Below are positions 9,868 to 17,935 of a stretch of 64,000 nucleotides of DNA, piece after piece; the stretch's first letter is position 1; the number at the start of each line of letters is the position of its first letter. The DNA is taken from the NCBI RefSeq assembly GCF_009671245.1, contig NZ_VTFS01000001.1, positions 407,914 to 471,913 of the forward strand, written 5' to 3'. This DNA comes from Marinicella rhabdoformis. Lineage in GTDB: Bacteria; Pseudomonadota; Gammaproteobacteria; Xanthomonadales; Marinicellaceae. The notes under the pieces were generated by a model. The model was not told the origin of the DNA, made no database searches, and saw nothing but the letters and a program-made list of their open reading frames with translations. The position numbers were made by a program, and so were the translations under genes.

Positions 9868-10248
9868 TCAATCTCGTTTGACGTGAGCCTCAATGGCTTC
9901 AATCAACTCTTCTTTGGTGAAAGGCTTTGTTAAATACTCTTCAGCACCTACCACCCGACCTTTTGCTTTATCAAACAATCCATCTTTACTTGATAACATG
10001 ATTACAGGCGTGTTTTTATGCTCACTATTCATTTTAATTAATGCACATGTTTTATAACCATCTAAACGAGGCATCATGATGTCAACAAAAATAATATTGG
10101 GCTCAAGATCTGATATTTGAGAAAGGGCTTCATATCCATTGTCTACTGTAATGACTTCGCACCCCTCTTTTTTAAGCAAAGTTTCAGCGGTTCGGCGGAT
10201 GGTTTTACTATCGTCTATCACCATCACTTTTAAACCTTCTAAATTCAT
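9868..10248 (-). CDS. pilG: PilG-type single-domain response regulator
   Basis: A 126-residue receiver domain with no output domain. D12/D13 bind the metal, D56 (FVDIMMP) is the phosphoacceptor, S86 is the switch residue and K108 lies in TKPF. The VMVIDDSKTIRRTAETLLKK and SSKDGLFDKAKGR segments match what I know of PilG, not PilH. It is the first gene of the minus-strand operon, with a good ribosome site (GGAG, 5 nt before ATG). No pilH follows; pilI comes directly after. Confidence 0.92.
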   Translation of the reverse strand: MNLEGLKVMVIDDSKTIRRTAETLLKKEGCEVITVDNGYEALSQISDLEPNIIFVDIMMPRLDGYKTCALIKMNSEHKNTPVIMLSSKDGLFDKAKGRVVGAEEYLTKPFTKEELIEAIEAHVKRD

Positions 10249-10614
10249 AATTTCTCCACGTGAATTTGTTATTCCGGTGTTAATTGCTATTCACAACATT
10301 CATTAAATTACACTCCTAAGTGTGTCATTATCAAGAAAATAACTCATTTTTAACATGAATACAAACTTAAATTGAAAAATAAGCGAAATTTATAAATAAA
10401 TCACTCATTCAGACCAAAGCACACATCGGGATTAATGCAGCATGACCCTCACACCTAACCCCTTTAAGTTAGGCCTTTACGGGTCAATTGTCAATTATTA
10501 AAATACCTCCATTCACATATCACTTCTAACAAACAGACAATTAAATCAAAAGACATGGTTTATTTGCTACCACTGTCTGCATATAATAACCCCAATCCCT
10601 TAGCCACCAAACAT
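10249..10614. promoter_or_regulatory. Divergent intergenic region pilG/gshB with nested inverted repeat
   Basis: This 366-bp gap holds the promoters of both the pil-chp operon and gshB. It is very AT-rich. The one clear structure is a two-tier inverted repeat: outer arms TGACCC (10443-10448) and GGGTCA (10481-10486) enclose inner arms CCTAAC (10454-10459) and GTTAGG (10468-10473). No T-run follows on either side, so it is not an obvious terminator. I could not assign a convincing -35/-10 pair. Confidence 0.5.
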
Positions 10615-11559
10615 ATGACTAAAAGCGCCTTTATCATGGATCCAATCGACTCCATTAACACAAGCAAAGACTCAACTTTTGCCATGATGCTTGAAGCACA
10701 AAAAAGGCAGCATGAAATCCACTACATCACCCAAACTGACCTTTTTTGTCAGCAAGGCTTAGCTCAAGCCTTCAGCACAACAATAAAAATCACAGATAAC
10801 AAACATGATTATTATGAAGTATTGAATAAGCAGCGTGTCAACTTAGGTGAAATGGATTATATTTTCATGAGAAAAGACCCGCCATTTGACATGGAGTATG
10901 TCATGGACACATATGTGCTTGATTTGGCTGAGCGCCAAGGTGCCAGAGTCATTAATAGACCTCAAGCTTTACGTGATGCCAATGAAAAATTTTTTACTGA
11001 AATGTTCCCCGATGTTACACCAGATAACATCATATCTAGAAACAGCAATCTACTCAAATCAGCCATCATGGAACTCGGAGAAGTGATTGTCAAACCCATG
11101 GATGGCATGGGTGGCAACTCCATTTTCAAAACATCCAAAGATGATAAAAACCTGAATGTTATTTTGGAAACAGTCACACAAAACAATAGCCGAACCACCA
11201 TGGTCCAAAGGTACATCAAAGAGATTGCCGCCGGCGACAAGCGCATATTGATGATTAATGGAGAGGCCGTCCCTTATGCTTTAGCACGCATTCCATCCGA
11301 TCAGGATTTCAGAGGCAACTTGGCTAAAGGCGGTACAGGCAAGGGCCTGACCTTATCTGAAGGCGACATTAAAATATGTCAAACTGTCGGTCCACTTTTA
11401 AAAAACATGGGCATCATGTTCGCTGGCATTGATGTGATAGGTAACTACCTTACAGAAGTTAATGTAACCAGTCCCACTTGTATCCGAGAACTTGATGCAC
11501 TTTATGACCTCAACATTGCAGGTCAATTATTCGACTGTCTGGAAGAAACCAATAAATGA
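10615..11559 (+). CDS. gshB: Glutathione synthetase
   Basis: It joins gamma-glutamylcysteine and glycine using ATP, the second step of glutathione synthesis. The protein begins SAFIMDPIDSINTSKDSTFAM, close to the N terminus of E. coli GshB, and shows the ATP-grasp segments VIVKPMDGMGGNSIF and LTEVNVTSPTCIRELD. The chosen start gives 314 residues, the usual length. An ATG at 10555 would add 20 residues that do not resemble the family. Neither start has a strong ribosome site. The stop overlaps the tonB start (ATGA). Confidence 0.93.
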   Translation: MTKSAFIMDPIDSINTSKDSTFAMMLEAQKRQHEIHYITQTDLFCQQGLAQAFSTTIKITDNKHDYYEVLNKQRVNLGEMDYIFMRKDPPFDMEYVMDTYVLDLAERQGARVINRPQALRDANEKFFTEMFPDVTPDNIISRNSNLLKSAIMELGEVIVKPMDGMGGNSIFKTSKDDKNLNVILETVTQNNSRTTMVQRYIKEIAAGDKRILMINGEAVPYALARIPSDQDFRGNLAKGGTGKGLTLSEGDIKICQTVGPLLKNMGIMFAGIDVIGNYLTEVNVTSPTCIRELDALYDLNIAGQLFDCLEETNK

Positions 11560-12407
11560 CTGCTAACATCAGCACAAAAGACCGTAATGTAATGACCTTT
11601 ACATTTGCCTGCATGCTGTTGGCCGTGATTATTTTGGGCATCACCTTTCGACACAACCAAGGTCAACAAGAAATTTTGCACAGTATGGATGTCATCTTGA
11701 CCAAAAAAGCCAACACGCTTACACCAGAAGAAGCGGATTTTTTGGCCCAAGATAATCAAATGGGCGGAGGCACCGAAGATGAAAAAGTTCGCCCCCAAAA
11801 TATTGCCACAGCAACCTCACCTACAGAAACAGGGCTTTCACAACAAGAAACCCCTGAGTTAAAGAAACATAAAAAAAGTCAAGAACAGCAAGCATTGATT
11901 ACTCAACAACAATCTGAAATCAAGATCAAAGCACCCACAGAATCATCAGAAAAGAAAGAACAGAAAAAAGACGACACCAAAGAATCGCCTGCGCAACGCT
12001 TAGCTCGGATTGAAAATGAACTGGCAAAAAAACTGGAAAAATATGCCAAAAAACCCCGCAGCAAATACATTTCAAGTAATACAAAAGCTTATGAGTATGC
12101 GCCTTACATTTCAAAATGGGTTAAAAAAATTGAACGAACTGGTGACTTAAATTATCCAGAACAAGCCAAAAAAGCCAACTTTCAAGGCAGTGTTATGCTC
12201 TCAGTAGGCATCAAAAAAGATGGCACCATTCATGAAATCAAAGTCATCAAAGCTTCACCCCATCAATTCCTAAACGAAGCCGCCAAACACATTGTCGAAA
12301 TGGCACAACCTTTTGACCCACTCCCCAAGACCAAAGAGCGCGTAGACATACTATACATCACCAGAACTTGGCAATTTTTACCTGGACACCTGCTGCGCCA
12401 CAAATAA
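11556..12407 (+). CDS. TonB-family energy transducer (TonB3-like position)
   Basis: A single N-terminal transmembrane helix (about residues 13-29), then a long charged Lys/Glu/Gln-rich linker, and a C-terminal TonB domain from about 195. That domain has YPEQAKKANFQGSVMLSVGI and ends in a TRTWQFLPG strand. The linker lacks the classic proline-rich repeats. TonB3 next to gshB is needed for twitching motility in Pseudomonas, and this gene has the same neighbours; the same role here is an inference. It could instead energise an outer-membrane transporter. Translationally coupled to gshB. Confidence 0.85.
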   Translation: MTANISTKDRNVMTFTFACMLLAVIILGITFRHNQGQQEILHSMDVILTKKANTLTPEEADFLAQDNQMGGGTEDEKVRPQNIATATSPTETGLSQQETPELKKHKKSQEQQALITQQQSEIKIKAPTESSEKKEQKKDDTKESPAQRLARIENELAKKLEKYAKKPRSKYISSNTKAYEYAPYISKWVKKIERTGDLNYPEQAKKANFQGSVMLSVGIKKDGTIHEIKVIKASPHQFLNEAAKHIVEMAQPFDPLPKTKERVDILYITRTWQFLPGHLLRHK

Positions 12408-12464
12408 ATACATTTGATCAGCGCTGTCAGACACTTATCATTTAAAATCAGTTAAAATTTGGCC

Positions 12465-13010
12465 ATGAACTTGATCAACCAATTTTTAATAGCCACCCCC
12501 GACATGGCTGACGAACGCTTCAAAAATGCAGTCATCTTGATTTGTGACCACAATGAAGATGGTGCCATGGGCCTCAACATCAACCAACCCAGCGACGTCA
12601 CTTTTGAAGACATATTAAGCAGTTTAAGCATAGAGAACTTAAGCCATCAGAAGTTTCCAAAGGTCCATGAAGGTGGCCCGGTCAACTCTGAATGTGGCTT
12701 CATACTCCATAAAAACCAGTCGATGTATACCAGCTCCATTTCAGTCAGTGACCAGCTGGCACTCACCACATCTAAGGACGTCATTCGAGCCATTGCCAAT
12801 AAAATGGTTTCTGAACAATGGCTGATGGCATTGGGCTGTGCCACTTGGACTGCCGGACAGTTGGAACAAGAAATCGCAGACAATGCATGGCTTACTTGCC
12901 CTGCAGATGAACGCATAATCTTTAACCAATCTGATAATAAATGGGCAAGTGCATTAGACATCCTTGGTATCAAGGCACACCAATTGACTTCCGAGGTGGG
13001 CCATGCCTGA
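12465..13010 (+). CDS. yqgE: YqgE/AlgH family protein
   Basis: A 181-residue member of the YqgE/AlgH (DUF179) family, whose biochemical role is not settled. Typical segments are FLIATPDMADERF near the start, GAMGLNINQP, a VHEGGPV motif, and the GCATWTAGQLEQEI segment with NAWL. The ATG at 12465 is chosen over a TTG six bases upstream. It overlaps ruvX by 8 bp, the usual yqgE-yqgF pairing. Confidence 0.93.
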   Translation: MNLINQFLIATPDMADERFKNAVILICDHNEDGAMGLNINQPSDVTFEDILSSLSIENLSHQKFPKVHEGGPVNSECGFILHKNQSMYTSSISVSDQLALTTSKDVIRAIANKMVSEQWLMALGCATWTAGQLEQEIADNAWLTCPADERIIFNQSDNKWASALDILGIKAHQLTSEVGHA

Positions 13011-13419
13011 AGTTTATTTGGGCATAGATTTCGGTAGCAAAAGAATTGGCTTGGCTTTGGGTAACTCGTTCACTGGAGCCGCCAGGGCATTGTCCGTTTT
13101 ACCTAATAATGGTGACTTATATAATGCATTAGCAAAAACAATCAAAGAATGGCAAGTCACCCAGATAATCTTGGGTCTGCCTTTAGATATGGACGGTGAA
13201 GAACAAGAAATTACACGCCAAGTCAAAAACTTTGCCCGAAAAATTAAACACCACACCCAGCTGCCTTTGAACTTTGTAGATGAAAGACTGACTTCCTTTG
13301 AAGCTGAAAGGCAATTCAAATCACTCCGACAAAACAGCCAAGCCAAAGCCAAAAACAAAGACCAAATAGATGCCATGGCAGCTCAAATTATCTTGCAGTC
13401 CTTTTTAGACCAAAACTGA
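13003..13419 (+). CDS. ruvX: RuvX/YqgF Holliday junction resolvase-like nuclease
   Basis: A 138-residue RNase H-fold nuclease implicated in pre-16S rRNA 5' end maturation and, by family name, in Holliday junction resolution. Catalytic-type acidic motifs are visible: GIDFGSKRIGLA at the N terminus, ILGLPLDMDGEE in the middle, and VDERLTSFEA followed by DQIDAMAAQIILQ at the end. It overlaps yqgE and is followed 9 bp later by pyrB. Confidence 0.93.
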   Translation: MPEVYLGIDFGSKRIGLALGNSFTGAARALSVLPNNGDLYNALAKTIKEWQVTQIILGLPLDMDGEEQEITRQVKNFARKIKHHTQLPLNFVDERLTSFEAERQFKSLRQNSQAKAKNKDQIDAMAAQIILQSFLDQN

Positions 13420-13428
13420 TACCAATTC

Positions 13429-14340
13429 ATGAAACATTTATTCGACATCAAACAGCTCAACACAAAAGCATTAGAAGCACTTTTTGAAACCGCTGACAAA
13501 ATTAAAAACACACCCATCACCGAGACAAAAAAGTGGCTGACGGGTAAAACTGCTATGGCTTTATTTTTTGAAAACTCTACAAGAACTTTGGTGTCTTTTC
13601 AATTGGCAGCACAAAGGCTGGGCATGGATTTTTGCGCCTTAAACTTAGCCCAATCATCTACTCAAAAAGGAGAAACACTGAAAGACACGCTTTTGACGCT
13701 TGATGCCATGCAAACTGATGCCTTTATTATTCGCCACAGCGAAAATAACACACAAAAAAAAGCAGCAGGGTGGTTAGATAACCACTCTCAAGCCAGCGTC
13801 ATCAATGCCGGCGACGGAACGAACCAGCACCCCACTCAAGGCCTGCTTGACCTGTACACCATTCGCCACCACAAAGGTGAATTTAATAAACTTAAAGTCA
13901 GCGTCATAGGCGACATCAAACATTCAAGGGTGGCAGGCTCATTGGTGGACGGCCTCCATATCCTTGGCAACCGAAACACATGGATTTATGCCCCCGATGC
14001 TTTGCTACCAGAGTCAAGCCCTGCAAATAAAGCCGCATCCATGAATCAGGCACTGCAAGATGCTGATGTGGTGGTTATGCTGCGCATTCAAAAGGAGCGC
14101 ATCAGACAATTGGACAGTGACACTTTAGACAATTGGCACGATAATTTTGGCCTCAATGCCAGCAACATCAAACTGGCTAAAAGAGACGTCATGGTCATGC
14201 ACCCAGGCCCCATGAATCGCGGGGTAGAAATCAGCTCTGAAGTGGCGGATGGGCCACAATCTGTTATTTTAGAACAGGTCCAAAACGGTGTTTTGATGCG
14301 GTCGGCATTGCTTTATCATTTACTCAACTCGCAGCAATAA
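13429..14340 (+). CDS. pyrB: Aspartate carbamoyltransferase catalytic subunit
   Basis: It catalyses the committed step of pyrimidine synthesis, carbamoyl phosphate plus aspartate. The 303 residues carry the carbamoyl phosphate loop STRT at 50-53, K80 in STQKGE, and HPTQGLLDLY at 134-143. The MHPGPMNRGVEI segment near the end is also conserved. Pseudomonas places pyrR and a pseudo-dihydroorotase next to pyrB; neither is present here. Nor is there a pyrI regulatory subunit. The 3' end overlaps the convergent MAPEG gene by 17 bp. Confidence 0.93.
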   Translation: MKHLFDIKQLNTKALEALFETADKIKNTPITETKKWLTGKTAMALFFENSTRTLVSFQLAAQRLGMDFCALNLAQSSTQKGETLKDTLLTLDAMQTDAFIIRHSENNTQKKAAGWLDNHSQASVINAGDGTNQHPTQGLLDLYTIRHHKGEFNKLKVSVIGDIKHSRVAGSLVDGLHILGNRNTWIYAPDALLPESSPANKAASMNQALQDADVVVMLRIQKERIRQLDSDTLDNWHDNFGLNASNIKLAKRDVMVMHPGPMNRGVEISSEVADGPQSVILEQVQNGVLMRSALLYHLLNSQQ

Positions 14341-14740
14341 GTAACTGGATCCACATCACCAACAACAATAAGCAAGACAACACAAATACCATAAAACGGT
14401 GGTTTACATTGTTATATGTGATATGAATGACACTGTGTATCAACCGCATACCCACATACACCCATGCCAAGTTCAGCAACAGGTCATCTTGGATTTGCAA
14501 CACCATAATCACCAAACACCACAAATAAAATAAAACAGGTATTTCCAGCAAATTACTGAAATTACGGTCCATTTGCTGCAAACGCGGTGACAACTGTGCT
14601 TTGCCTTCCATCAATACAAAAGATTTGATGGAAACCTGCCGCCCCTTGATTGCACGCACACGACCTATACCCATCGCAAACAAAACCACAAAGGTCAAAA
14701 TGACCAAAGTCACCATTGGATATATCAATTCAATCATCAA
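14324..14740 (-). CDS. MAPEG-like membrane protein
   Basis: A 138-residue protein with four hydrophobic helices (about 5-25, 66-84, 88-106, 114-136). The pattern fits the MAPEG family: a hydrophilic loop with RNFSNLLEIPVLFYLWCL and then YVGMRLIHSVIHITYNNVNHRF. MAPEG enzymes are glutathione-dependent or eicosanoid-related; many bacterial members have no known substrate. It stands alone and converges on pyrB. Confidence 0.75.
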   Translation of the reverse strand: MMIELIYPMVTLVILTFVVLFAMGIGRVRAIKGRQVSIKSFVLMEGKAQLSPRLQQMDRNFSNLLEIPVLFYLWCLVIMVLQIQDDLLLNLAWVYVGMRLIHSVIHITYNNVNHRFMVFVLSCLLLLVMWIQLLIAAS

Positions 14741-14849
14741 TCAGCCCACCAAAATAAATCATGCTATCAAAACTCTAATCCCTTGTCCAAAACCTTGCTA
14801 CAATAAAAATGCTAATAAAGACGTTAAATATCAAATCACGGAGTTAATT

Positions 14850-15107
14850 ATGAATTACAAAATCATCACATTGTGCTTGGCAGCGACCACCATTTCCGCT
14901 TGTAGCAGCACATGTACAGAAGAAGACTTACAAGCCAAAGCCATGGAGTTGGCTGAAAAAGTACAAAAGATTGCAGCTTCAGGTGACATGAATAAGTTGA
15001 TGGCCTTCTCACAAAAATCCATGAAAATCTCAAAAGCAGCTGAAGCAGGTGATGACATCCAAGCCGCTTGTGAAGCCGCCGACGAATTACTTTCCGAATT
15101 AGACTAA
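14850..15107 (+). CDS. Small predicted lipoprotein, unknown function
   Basis: An 85-residue protein with a short signal peptide and a lipobox-like TISAC, so Cys18 is the likely lipidated residue. A second Cys follows at 22 (ACSSTC), and one more lies in the acidic C-terminal part. The mature region is a predicted amphipathic helix pair rich in Ala, Lys and Glu. The start has a good ribosome site (CGGAG, 7 nt before the ATG), so upstream in-frame codons are not used. No family recognised. Confidence 0.75.
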   Translation: MNYKIITLCLAATTISACSSTCTEEDLQAKAMELAEKVQKIAASGDMNKLMAFSQKSMKISKAAEAGDDIQAACEAADELLSELD

Positions 15108-15114
15108 AAACTCA

Positions 15115-15140
15115 GCCACAATCTGTTTTTAGGTTGTGGC
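15115..15140. terminator. Hairpin between convergent genes
   Basis: A perfect 7-bp stem, GCCACAA (15115-15121) and TTGTGGC (15134-15140), sits between the lipoprotein gene and the convergent sulfotransferase gene. The loop contains five T residues, but no T-run follows the stem. It may act as a bidirectional stop or as a transcript end stabiliser. Confidence 0.4.
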
Positions 15141-15147
15141 AAATCTT

Positions 15148-15876
15148 CTATTCAACACACACTTTATAAGCTGCCAACTGCTCATAAAAGGGTAAACAAG
15201 CATCAGCAATCGCCTGTTCTTCAGCCGTCAATGTGTTTTCTTTGGGCTTGTACTCTGAAAAACCCGTTGATTCAATCACACGGTTATACCAATGTGATGC
15301 CCAAACGCCATCAGAATCTCGATAGCCTTTTGGCCAAGCCAGCATGTTATTATCAAATGGAACACCCAACAACCCGCACAGCTTTTTCATCATAACTTCC
15401 GGTTGCATCAATATGTCTTTTGACTCCATCACTGGTGCCACCACCCCCATATTATTTTTGATCCAGTTGAACAACTTGACTTGCTGTGGATAACCCAAAT
15501 CTTCAGGCGTCGCCCTGGGATGCTTACGCAAATAGGAAGACAGCACATCATTGGGATGGCGTATTAAAAAAGCATGTCGCATACCCGCCAAAAAATCCAA
15601 CTCAATCTCTGGCATCAAATGATGACTCATGTGCTTTTGATAATAAATACCCACACCTTCAAATTCCTCTTCGCTCAAGGACTTGGCCACAGGCTGCCAA
15701 TCTGCACCTTGGTCTGCAATGATCTCTTTCCAAGCGGCATGTTTTTTGCCCGTTGTTGCCAAATAAGGTCCATAAAACGGCTCATCAACCACCACTGTAT
15801 CTTTGCGGTTTTCCCACGAACGCATCATGGCTGTTGAAATATTCCTTGGCCCCGACCACATGGCAATCCGAATCAT
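15148..15876 (-). CDS. Sulfotransferase-family protein
   Basis: A 242-residue P-loop protein. Near the N terminus, MWSGPRNISTAMMRSW corresponds to the 5'-phosphosulfate-binding loop of PAPS-dependent sulfotransferases. HAFLIRHPNDVLSSYLRKHP in the middle resembles the 3'-phosphate-binding region. The substrate cannot be read. Its start overlaps the stop of the aminotransferase gene (ATGA), so the two are probably one operon acting on related small molecules. Confidence 0.75.
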   Translation of the reverse strand: MIRIAMWSGPRNISTAMMRSWENRKDTVVVDEPFYGPYLATTGKKHAAWKEIIADQGADWQPVAKSLSEEEFEGVGIYYQKHMSHHLMPEIELDFLAGMRHAFLIRHPNDVLSSYLRKHPRATPEDLGYPQQVKLFNWIKNNMGVVAPVMESKDILMQPEVMMKKLCGLLGVPFDNNMLAWPKGYRDSDGVWASHWYNRVIESTGFSEYKPKENTLTAEEQAIADACLPFYEQLAAYKVCVE

Positions 15877-16784
15877 GCGCCAGCCTCTGATTTAATCAAT
15901 GCCAAATACAAATCCTGCAATCGAACAATCATGTCACGTGAACCCGTACCAATGATGCGCCCATCAACCTCATTCACCGGCGTCACACCCGCAAAAGTAC
16001 CGGTAACAAAACATTCATCCGCACCATAGACATCGAACAAAGAAAAATTCTTTTGTTTCACTGTGATGCCGTTGTCTTCACACACTTCAATGATTTTTGA
16101 CCGCGTGATGCCGCCCAAACAAAAATCGCCAGTTGAAGTCCACACCTCACCTTGGGTTACGATGAAAAAGTGGGTTGAATTACAGGTAGCAACAAAACCA
16201 TGCGGATCGAGCATCAGCGCCTCATCGGCTCCCGCTTTGGCCGCTTGTATACAGCCCTGAATGCAATTAATCTTAGAATGTGAGTTCATCTTCTGATCCT
16301 GCACATCAGGATAACCGCGACGCACATGGGTGGTGAATAATTTGATACCACCTTCAATTTTCCTCGGCGACGGGTTCTTGTACTCAGGAATGATAACAAT
16401 GGTGCTGCCAGGGATGGTACAACGCGGGTCTTGGTAAGGCGTGATTTTTTCACCACGAGTTACCATCAAACGAATGTGCACGCCATCTGTCATGTCATTG
16501 GCTTGCAAAGTAGTCATCAAACGCTCAGTCAAAGCCGCTGGTGTCAAACCAATATCCAAATCCAAAGACTTGGCACCTTGAAACAAACGTCGCAAGTGGT
16601 CTTTCAAAAACACTACCACGCCATGGTGCAAACGCAAACCTTCCCAAACACCATCACCCAAAATAAAACCACTGTCGAAAACAGAAACCACCGCCTTCTC
16701 ACGCGGAAATAATTCACCATTGATGTTAATTAAGATGTTCCTGTTGCGCTCATCTTCAATGTATTCGTGTGTGCCTTTGGCCAT
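15873..16784 (-). CDS. Class IV aminotransferase (branched-chain or D-amino acid type)
   Basis: A fold-type IV PLP enzyme of about 303 residues. The catalytic lysine lies in MNSHSKINCIQG, and the cofactor-binding part includes ADEALMLDPHGFVATCNSTHFF and FVTGTFAGVTPV. The ATG at 16784 is chosen because GGTGA lies just upstream; two GTG codons 9 and 12 bases further up are alternatives. Upstream gene of the pair with the sulfotransferase. Branched-chain, D-alanine and aminodeoxychorismate lyase functions share this fold; I cannot choose between them. Confidence 0.8.
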   Translation of the reverse strand: MAKGTHEYIEDERNRNILININGELFPREKAVVSVFDSGFILGDGVWEGLRLHHGVVVFLKDHLRRLFQGAKSLDLDIGLTPAALTERLMTTLQANDMTDGVHIRLMVTRGEKITPYQDPRCTIPGSTIVIIPEYKNPSPRKIEGGIKLFTTHVRRGYPDVQDQKMNSHSKINCIQGCIQAAKAGADEALMLDPHGFVATCNSTHFFIVTQGEVWTSTGDFCLGGITRSKIIEVCEDNGITVKQKNFSLFDVYGADECFVTGTFAGVTPVNEVDGRIIGTGSRDMIVRLQDLYLALIKSEAGA

Positions 16785-16994
16785 ATCATTCACCACAAAA
16801 GCAGTGATTGTATCAATTTTCTCACGGCTATCTTAAATTCAATTCATTAAAATTATAACTCAATATGACAATTGTAAAGAATGAGCAATTCCCTTGAATC
16901 CAAGAATCTCTATATAAAAAATATATAATCTTTAGGTTTCAAATGTTCAGCATGCAAATAATACAGACATAAATACTTTTTGCAGGAAACAAAG

Positions 16995-17756
16995 ATGCCC
17001 ACACCGTTTGAAATTTTAAAAGACCCAGTGTCACTGGGGCTCATCACTGTTTTTTTTGCATTAGTTTTGATTGAGTCTATATCGCCAGCCCGCTCATTAC
17101 CTAAGGTTAAACACTGGCGAACAAAGTGCTTGCTCGGCTTTGTTTGCTACTTCTTTCTGGCAAGCTACTTACCTTTACTTTGGGACCATCATTTATCTTT
17201 TTTACAGATTTTTGATTTAAGTGATATGAATCAGTGGTTGATGCTCATGTCATCCATTTTGGTGTTTGAATTGTTTATTTATGTTTGGCATCGATTCATG
17301 CATAAAAGCAATCGTCTTTGGTTAAGTTTTCATCAATTACACCACAGTGCCGAACGCGTTGATACATTTGGGGCATATTTTTTCAGTCCGCTTGACATGG
17401 CAGGCTTCACTTTTATTGGTAGCTTAAGCTTGTCAGTATTTGTTGGTCTTGACCCGCAAGTCATCACTTTATTCCTTTTTATCACTACATTTCTGGCTAT
17501 CTTTCAGCACACCAATATAAATACACCTGTGTGGCTGGGTTACATCATCCAACGCCCAGAAAGCCATTCAGTTCATCACCAAAAAGGTGTCCATGCACAC
17601 AATTATTCAGACTTGCCAATATTTGACATTTTGTTTGGAACATTTAAAAACCCTAAAGACTTTCAATCTGAAAATGGCTTTTATCCAGGGGCATCTACCC
17701 GTATTGGTGATATGCTGACAGGTAAAGACATCAGCCGACCCTCACAAAAGACTTAA
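16995..17756 (+). CDS. Sterol desaturase/fatty acid hydroxylase superfamily protein
   Basis: A 253-residue integral membrane di-iron protein with the superfamily's histidine boxes in order: HRFMHK, HQLHHSAER, and HSVHHQKGVHAHN. About four to five hydrophobic segments surround them. The ATG at 16995 has AGGA about 8 nt upstream; a TTG 15 bases earlier is unlikely. Members hydroxylate or desaturate lipids with O2; the substrate is unknown. It is followed by 180 bp with no convincing gene. Confidence 0.85.
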   Translation: MPTPFEILKDPVSLGLITVFFALVLIESISPARSLPKVKHWRTKCLLGFVCYFFLASYLPLLWDHHLSFLQIFDLSDMNQWLMLMSSILVFELFIYVWHRFMHKSNRLWLSFHQLHHSAERVDTFGAYFFSPLDMAGFTFIGSLSLSVFVGLDPQVITLFLFITTFLAIFQHTNINTPVWLGYIIQRPESHSVHHQKGVHAHNYSDLPIFDILFGTFKNPKDFQSENGFYPGASTRIGDMLTGKDISRPSQKT

Positions 17757-17935
17757 GGGATGATGGATCGCCAAGTTCTGAGCAAAGAACATATGACTTT
17801 TAAATTGAGTCAATTTCATTTACCACTCAATAAAAAAGCGCGCAAGATTGGAAGACCTCAATTTGACCGCAAGATTTATTGCTCCAAGGCAATTTTCTGG
17901 GTAGAATGCTTGTTTTTAAAACAAACGTTTGAATT

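Noticed and set aside
14601-14849. Upstream extension of the small lipoprotein frame
   Set aside because: It would bury the signal peptide and run antisense to the MAPEG gene; the ATG at 14850 has a strong ribosome site.
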